A stretch of DNA of 64,000 nt from Mesorhizobium sp. M4B.F.Ca.ET.203.01.1.1 (GTDB taxonomy: Bacteria; Pseudomonadota; Alphaproteobacteria; Rhizobiales; Rhizobiaceae), in NCBI RefSeq assembly GCF_004791025.1, contig NZ_SRUO01000003.1, positions 62,001 to 126,000 on the forward strand, read 5' to 3'. Below, in pieces: positions 59,945 through 64,000 of the stretch (positions are counted from its first letter, which is position 1; every line of letters begins with the position of its first letter). The notes under the pieces were generated by a model. The model did not search any database. It saw nothing but the letters and a program-made list of their open reading frames with translations, and had not been told where the DNA came from. The translations under genes were made by a program, and so were the position numbers.

Positions 59945-60910
59945 TCAGGATGAAGGGCCGGAGTGGGTGACGGTGCCCGCAGTCAGGATGCGCAGCACCC
60001 TGATCGCTTCCTCGCCGCTGGTGCGCGGTTCGGCCCGCGTTTCGATGCATCGCATGAAATGCGCCAGCTCGCGCGTCAGCGGCATGCCTTCGCCGACCGC
60101 CACATAGGACGGCTCGTTGGCGGTGAAGGCCCACTGGCCGCTGTCCTGCCACACCGCATGGCGGTACACGGCGAGCTTGCGCTCCCACGGCTCGACATCG
60201 TCGAACACCGCCATAGCTTTGGTGCCGACCACCGTCAGCCGCCGCTCGCGATAGGGATTGAGCCGCGAGGCGAAGAGATGGCCGCGCAGCCCGTTGGGAA
60301 AGCGCATGTGCAGATGCGCGAAGTCGCTGAGATTGTCGAGCAGCGCGGCGCCCTCGCCCCTCACCTCGATCGGCTCGGTGCCGGTGATCGCCAGGATCAT
60401 CGACAGGTCGTGCGGCGCAAGGTCCCACAGCGCGTCGTTCTCGGTGTGGAACTTGCCGAGGCCGAGGCGATGCGAATGGATGTAGCGCACCTCGCCGAGC
60501 TCGCCATTGTCGATCAGGCCCTTGAGCGTCTCGAAAGCGGGGTGGAAGCGCAGCACATGGCCGACCATGAAGACGCGGCCGTGGTCCCTTGCCGCCTGCA
60601 CCGAGCGCTCGGCGTCGGCGACCGTCAGCGCGATCGGCTTCTCCACCAGCACGTCCTTGCCGCCCTCGATGGCGCGCACCGCCATGTCGGCGTGGAACTG
60701 CGGCGGCAGCGCCATGACGATGCCGTCGACGTCGTCGCGCTTGAACAACTGCTCAGGTTCGATCGCCAGACAGTCCTGCTCGCTGGCAAAGCCTTCCGCG
60801 CGCGCGCGATTGAGGTCCGAAACCGCGTGCAAGGCGCCGAGCGCCTTGAGAGTGCGGATATGGTTGCTGCCCCAGTATCCGCAACCGAGGACTGCAATGC
60901 GCGGCTTCAT
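59945..60910 (-). CDS. Gfo/Idh/MocA-family oxidoreductase
   Basis: A 321-residue NAD(P)-dependent oxidoreductase. Rossmann motif VLGCGYWGSNHIRTL at the N-terminus, the conserved EKPIALT of the family (K in VLVEKP) near residue 92, and GHVLRFHPAFETLK. The aldopyranose or inositol substrate is unknown. Often linked to sugar-nucleotide metabolism, but no such genes lie beside it. It converges with mnmA and is 238 bp from tRNA-Met. Confidence 0.93.
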   Translation of the reverse strand: MKPRIAVLGCGYWGSNHIRTLKALGALHAVSDLNRARAEGFASEQDCLAIEPEQLFKRDDVDGIVMALPPQFHADMAVRAIEGGKDVLVEKPIALTVADAERSVQAARDHGRVFMVGHVLRFHPAFETLKGLIDNGELGEVRYIHSHRLGLGKFHTENDALWDLAPHDLSMILAITGTEPIEVRGEGAALLDNLSDFAHLHMRFPNGLRGHLFASRLNPYRERRLTVVGTKAMAVFDDVEPWERKLAVYRHAVWQDSGQWAFTANEPSYVAVGEGMPLTRELAHFMRCIETRAEPRTSGEEAIRVLRILTAGTVTHSGPSS

Positions 60911-61148
60911 TCGCTCAAACTCTAGAATTTCGTGGCCGAGACATAGCGACGTGCCCCGTCGAACTCAACCCCGCGCCCCAGATCAAATGCCTGTCCGGCA
61001 AAGCTTTTGCTGCAGCGCAAATAAGCCGGGCGGGCGGCCGCATCGAAGCTTGACAGGCTTGCCCTCGCAACCTTATATCCGCGCCGACCTTGGTGAACGC
61101 TCCGACATGCCTTTAGATTTAGGTGGATTTCGGGCTTTTCGCCGCCCT

Positions 61149-61225
61149 GGCGGGGTAGCTCAGTTGGTTAGAGCACGGGAATCATAATCCTGGGGTCGGG
61201 GGTTCAAGTCCCTCTCCCGCTACCA
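61149..61225 (+). tRNA. tRNA-Met (CAT anticodon, elongator type)
   Basis: A 77-nt cloverleaf including encoded CCA (61223-61225). The D-arm is GCTC/GAGC, the anticodon stem CGGGA/TCCTG with loop ATCATAA (anticodon CAT at 61183-61185), and the T-arm GGGGG/CCCTC with loop TTCAAGT. The acceptor stem contains G-T pairs. The AGTTGGTTAGAGCA D-arm and ATCATAA loop fit elongator Met rather than initiator. A lysidine-modified Ile (CAT) tRNA is the less likely alternative. Confidence 0.93.
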
Positions 61226-61363
61226 AATCATCATAAGCCATTGAAATCATAGCGAAAACGGGTAGTTGTGGTGGCGCCCCGTCCAAGAATCTTGAATGAT
61301 TTCAAGGGTTGAGGCGTCCGCCTGGGTGCCGCACATTGCCTAACGTTTGTTTCTGCATGCCGC

Positions 61364-61978
61364 TTAGTCCGACTTGGCAAGTGCTTTCAGGATAAAGCCA
61401 ATCTGCTCTCGCAAGCTCGCCTCGGTGTCTTCGCCGTGTTGGACGCAGTGCTCGATCAGAACCGGATGGAAGAACGGCATGAACGCGGTCTTGACCGCGC
61501 GCGCCGCCTCTGCCGGGTCGCTGACCTTGAATTCGCCCGCTCCAATGCCCTCGCGGATGATCGCCTCGAAGATCGTGACCATCCACTCAATATGACCTTT
61601 GACGATCTCCCGGTCCTCCCGCATGACCGCGACAATCATGTCGTGCATGTGCTTCTGCTCGATCAGTGTCGCCTTGCCATGATTGTGAATTGCGATCAAA
61701 AGCCGACTGATTTTTTCCGACGCCGTGGCGTTCGTACGTGCGATCGCAAAGGCGATATCGGCAGCCTCGTCCAGGATCCGCTTGCAGATGAACCCGTTGA
61801 TCGCATCCCTAGAGGGAAAGAAACGGTAGACATTTGCCCGGCTCATGCCGAGGTCTGAGGCGATGTCGTACATCGACGTCCTATGGGAGCCGATGCGGCG
61901 AAAGTGCTTCTCCGCTACCTCAAGAATGCGCGCGCGCACCGAGTCGAGATCAGTTCGCACTCGGATCGGGTGATTCAT
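61364..61978 (-). CDS. TetR/AcrR-family regulator
   Basis: A 204-residue TetR protein. HTH at residues ~15-62 (RILEVAEKHFRRIGSHRTSM, DLGMSRANVYRFFPSRDAIN). The C-terminal ligand domain is divergent, ending REQIGFILKAL. It lies downstream of, and on the same strand as, an RND pump gene (131 bp away), so it probably regulates that pump. A 7-bp inverted repeat covers its own start codon. Confidence 0.92.
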   Translation of the reverse strand: MNHPIRVRTDLDSVRARILEVAEKHFRRIGSHRTSMYDIASDLGMSRANVYRFFPSRDAINGFICKRILDEAADIAFAIARTNATASEKISRLLIAIHNHGKATLIEQKHMHDMIVAVMREDREIVKGHIEWMVTIFEAIIREGIGAGEFKVSDPAEAARAVKTAFMPFFHPVLIEHCVQHGEDTEASLREQIGFILKALAKSD

Positions 61979-62001
61979 TGATCTCTCCGGGACTGATCAA
62001 T
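61977..62001. promoter_or_regulatory. Candidate TetR operator at the tetR start
   Basis: ATTGATC (61977-61983) and GATCAAT (61995-62001) are exact inverted copies with an 11-bp spacer. One arm overlaps the start codon of the TetR gene, fitting autoregulation. Confidence 0.35.
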
Positions 62002-62109
62002 CGGATCTGCAAGACTTGCCCGTCGAGCATCTGGAAGCGGGCACGATCGTCCCGCCCGCAAGGCAAGTCCTTTGGGCGGGCCTCGACCCCATTTCATCCG
62101 GCACGAGTC

Positions 62110-64000
62110 CTATTCCGCGGCCATTGCCAGCCGCAGTTGCGGTTCTGGCTCTTGCGTTGGGGCGGCCTCATGGTTCTCGTCCGCGGTCGGCTTGATCCGG
62201 AACCACGCGGTATAGAGCGCGGGAAGGAAGAGTAGGATCAATACCGTGCCAACCGCCGTGCCCCCGATCAGCGTATAGGCCATCGATCCCCAGAAGACGG
62301 AGTGCGTGAGGGGTATGAAGGCCAGCACTGCGGCAAGCGCGGTTAGGATCACGGGCCGCGCGCGCTGCACTGTGGCCTCGATGACGGCGTGATAGGCGTC
62401 GAGGCCTGCGGCGCGGTTTTCCTTGATCTGTTCGGTCAGGATCAGCGTGTTGCGCATCAGGATGCCGGCCAATCCTATCAGGCCCAGAATGGCGTTGAAG
62501 CCAAAGGGCTGGTGGAAGACGAGCAACATCGGCACGACGCCGACGAGGCCAAGCGGCCCCGTTAGCACGACCATGAACATCGTCGAGAAGGATCGCACTT
62601 GGAGCATGATGACGATCAGCATGGCGGCGATCATGGCCGGGAAGATCTTGCCCAACGCGGTGTTGGCTTTTTCAGCCTCCTCGATCGATCCGCCCATTTC
62701 GATGCTATAGCCAGCCGGAAGGGATGCGATCAGCGGCTGAAGGGCTTTCACGACCTGTTTTGAGACCTCCGGAGGCTGGGTCGCTTCGTTGATGTCGGAG
62801 CGGATTGTGATAACGGGCGTGCGGTCGCGGCGCTTCAGGATCGGCTCTTCAGGACGGATTTCGGAATGGCCGATCTGGTCGAGCGGAATCTGCCGGCCGT
62901 CGCGGCTCATCAATGAGAAATCCGCCAGGCGCGCCGGATCCAGCCGCTCGCCGCCGGCGCTGCGCGCCACGATAGGGACATTGCGGATGTCCTCGCGGAC
63001 CTGCGTGACCGGGATGCCGGTAAGGAGGAATTGCAGCTGCTGAGCCACCTCGGTCGGCGACAGGCCGATGAGGCTCAATCTATCCTGGTCCGGGACGAAG
63101 CGAAGCACGGGCGTGCGATTGCCCCAGTCGCGGTTGGCCTGCCGCACGTCCGGGACGCCCCGCATGATGCCGAGGGCCTTCTCGGAGATACTGTAGAGTT
63201 GCGCAGGATCAGGTCCCATGACCCGGAACTCGACTGGGAACGGCGTGTAGGGGCCGAACACGAGCTGCGTGACGCGCACATTGGCTTCCGGCGCGAGGCC
63301 CTGTGCCACCGCCTCTCGAAGCCGGTGCTTCAATTCCTCGCGCGCCTCGGCATTCGGGGTCAGAACGACGATCTTGGCAAAGGCGGGATCGGGCAGCTCA
63401 GGCGCCATCGCGAAGAAGAAGCGCGGGGCGCCCTGACCGACATAGCTCGTGACGATCTTGGCTTCGGGCTGTCCGTCCAGCCAGTGCTCGAGCTTCTCGA
63501 CCGTGGCGGTCGTCGTCTCGATGCTGGTGCCTTCCGGCAGGCGAACCTCCACCAGCACTTCCGGGCGGTCGGATGTGGGGAAGAACTGCTGCTTGATGGC
63601 ACCCATGCCGACAACGGAGAGCGTGAAAGCGATGCCGACAATACCGGAGGTCACGAACTTGTGGCGCACGGCAAAAGTGATGAGCCGCCTCAGGCGCCGA
63701 TAGTTAGGCGTGTCGTAGATCGCGTGGTGACCGCCTTCGATCGGTTTGATGGCGGGCAGCATCTTGACGCCGAGATAGGGCGTGAAGACCACGGCGACGA
63801 TCCAGGAGACGATGAGGGCGAAACCCACAACCCAGAAGATGTTGCCAGCGTATTCGCCGGCCGTCGAGCGAGCGAAGCCCACCGGCAGGAAGCCGGCTAT
63901 CGTGACCAGCGTTCCCGACAGCATCGGCGCCGCCGTGTGGCTCCAGGCATAGGCCGCCGCCTTGATACGGTCCATGCCCTCTTCCATCTTCACCACCATC
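62110..64000 (-). CDS. RND efflux transporter inner-membrane subunit, 5' end outside window
   Basis: The frame is open to the right edge, so only the C-terminal ~630 residues are seen. Features of the RND (AcrB/CzcA/MdtB-like) family: the middle membrane block (MLSGTLVTIAGFLPVGFARS), a periplasmic porter domain, and the last block of hydrophobic helices (IAAMLIVIMLQVRSFSTMFM, AILGLIGLAGILMRNTLILT, RPVILTALAAVLAFIPL). The substrate class cannot be assigned. It precedes the TetR gene on the same strand; a membrane-fusion protein gene is expected upstream, beyond the window. Confidence 0.92.
   Translation of the reverse strand, partial: MVVKMEEGMDRIKAAAYAWSHTAAPMLSGTLVTIAGFLPVGFARSTAGEYAGNIFWVVGFALIVSWIVAVVFTPYLGVKMLPAIKPIEGGHHAIYDTPNYRRLRRLITFAVRHKFVTSGIVGIAFTLSVVGMGAIKQQFFPTSDRPEVLVEVRLPEGTSIETTTATVEKLEHWLDGQPEAKIVTSYVGQGAPRFFFAMAPELPDPAFAKIVVLTPNAEAREELKHRLREAVAQGLAPEANVRVTQLVFGPYTPFPVEFRVMGPDPAQLYSISEKALGIMRGVPDVRQANRDWGNRTPVLRFVPDQDRLSLIGLSPTEVAQQLQFLLTGIPVTQVREDIRNVPIVARSAGGERLDPARLADFSLMSRDGRQIPLDQIGHSEIRPEEPILKRRDRTPVITIRSDINEATQPPEVSKQVVKALQPLIASLPAGYSIEMGGSIEEAEKANTALGKIFPAMIAAMLIVIMLQVRSFSTMFMVVLTGPLGLVGVVPMLLVFHQPFGFNAILGLIGLAGILMRNTLILTEQIKENRAAGLDAYHAVIEATVQRARPVILTALAAVLAFIPLTHSVFWGSMAYTLIGGTAVGTVLILLFLPALYTAWFRIKPTADENHEAAPTQEPEPQLRLAMAAE

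Noticed and set aside
61364..64000. Definite genomic island
   Set aside because: A tRNA neighbour alone is not enough. No integrase, direct repeat or clear composition break was seen before the window ends.

Overview
The window reads as a chromosomal segment of a high-GC alphaproteobacterium of the order Hyphomicrobiales, most likely Mesorhizobium or a close relative. The basis is gene content rather than a database match: ctrA, chpT, sciP and a DUF1134/EipA gene close together, a fused trpE(G) behind a WWW-codon leader peptide, a choXWV-type choline transporter, a NolR-like regulator, and rhizobial-style dispersed palindromic repeats. There is no phage, plasmid replication or CRISPR signature. 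Gene calls rest on reading the translations and recognising families. No search could be run.

Region by region. 1-7.5 kb: a three-gene minus-strand operon (cysteine-synthase-like enzyme, PLP decarboxylase, alpha/beta hydrolase) lies between two large regulators of the same BTAD-TolB-TPR architecture. 7.5-11.8 kb: an MBL-rhodanese fusion and a choline/betaine ABC transporter with a hairpin terminator between its first two genes. 12-13.2 kb: thymidine kinase and a small cytochrome c. 13.5-20.7 kb: a five-gene co-directional cluster of poorly characterised genes (coiled-coil protein, unknown protein, AAA+ ATPase, unknown protein, DUF2333-like membrane protein). It is interrupted by a 530-bp DUF559-nuclease cassette with perfect 49-bp inverted ends. 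This is the best candidate for an undescribed system. 21-31.6 kb: formate-THF ligase, an isochorismatase-like hydrolase with a divergent GlxA-type regulator, a sugar acetyltransferase, a DUF4126-flavoprotein pair, an aspartoacylase-like protein, attenuated trpE(G) and a CDF transporter.

31.7-45 kb: a secreted duplicated-domain protein, DsrE-like, SDR, ABM, AbrB-type permease, an ATP-grasp/esterase pair, leuA behind a leucine-rich leader ORF, a TPR membrane regulator, a hydrolase, a metallophosphoesterase and a Nudix protein. 45-52.7 kb: glutathionyl-hydroquinone reductase, GNAT, an SDR/racemase pair, HugZ-like, NolR-like, an RNA methyltransferase and a membrane coiled-coil protein. 52.8-58.4 kb: a cell-cycle/envelope block (eipA, chpT, a single-domain receiver, ctrA, a FliJ-like gene, sciP) with four GANTC sites in the ctrA upstream region. 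58.7-64 kb: mnmA, a Gfo/Idh/MocA oxidoreductase, tRNA-Met, then a TetR regulator and a truncated RND pump that may mark an island edge.

How they work together: ChpT is the known phosphotransferase to CtrA, and SciP is the known CtrA co-repressor, so the 53-58 kb block holds CtrA plus two of its direct controllers. Tryptophan and probably leucine synthesis are each preceded by an attenuation-type leader peptide. Functions for the 13.5-20.7 kb cluster are inferred from architecture only.
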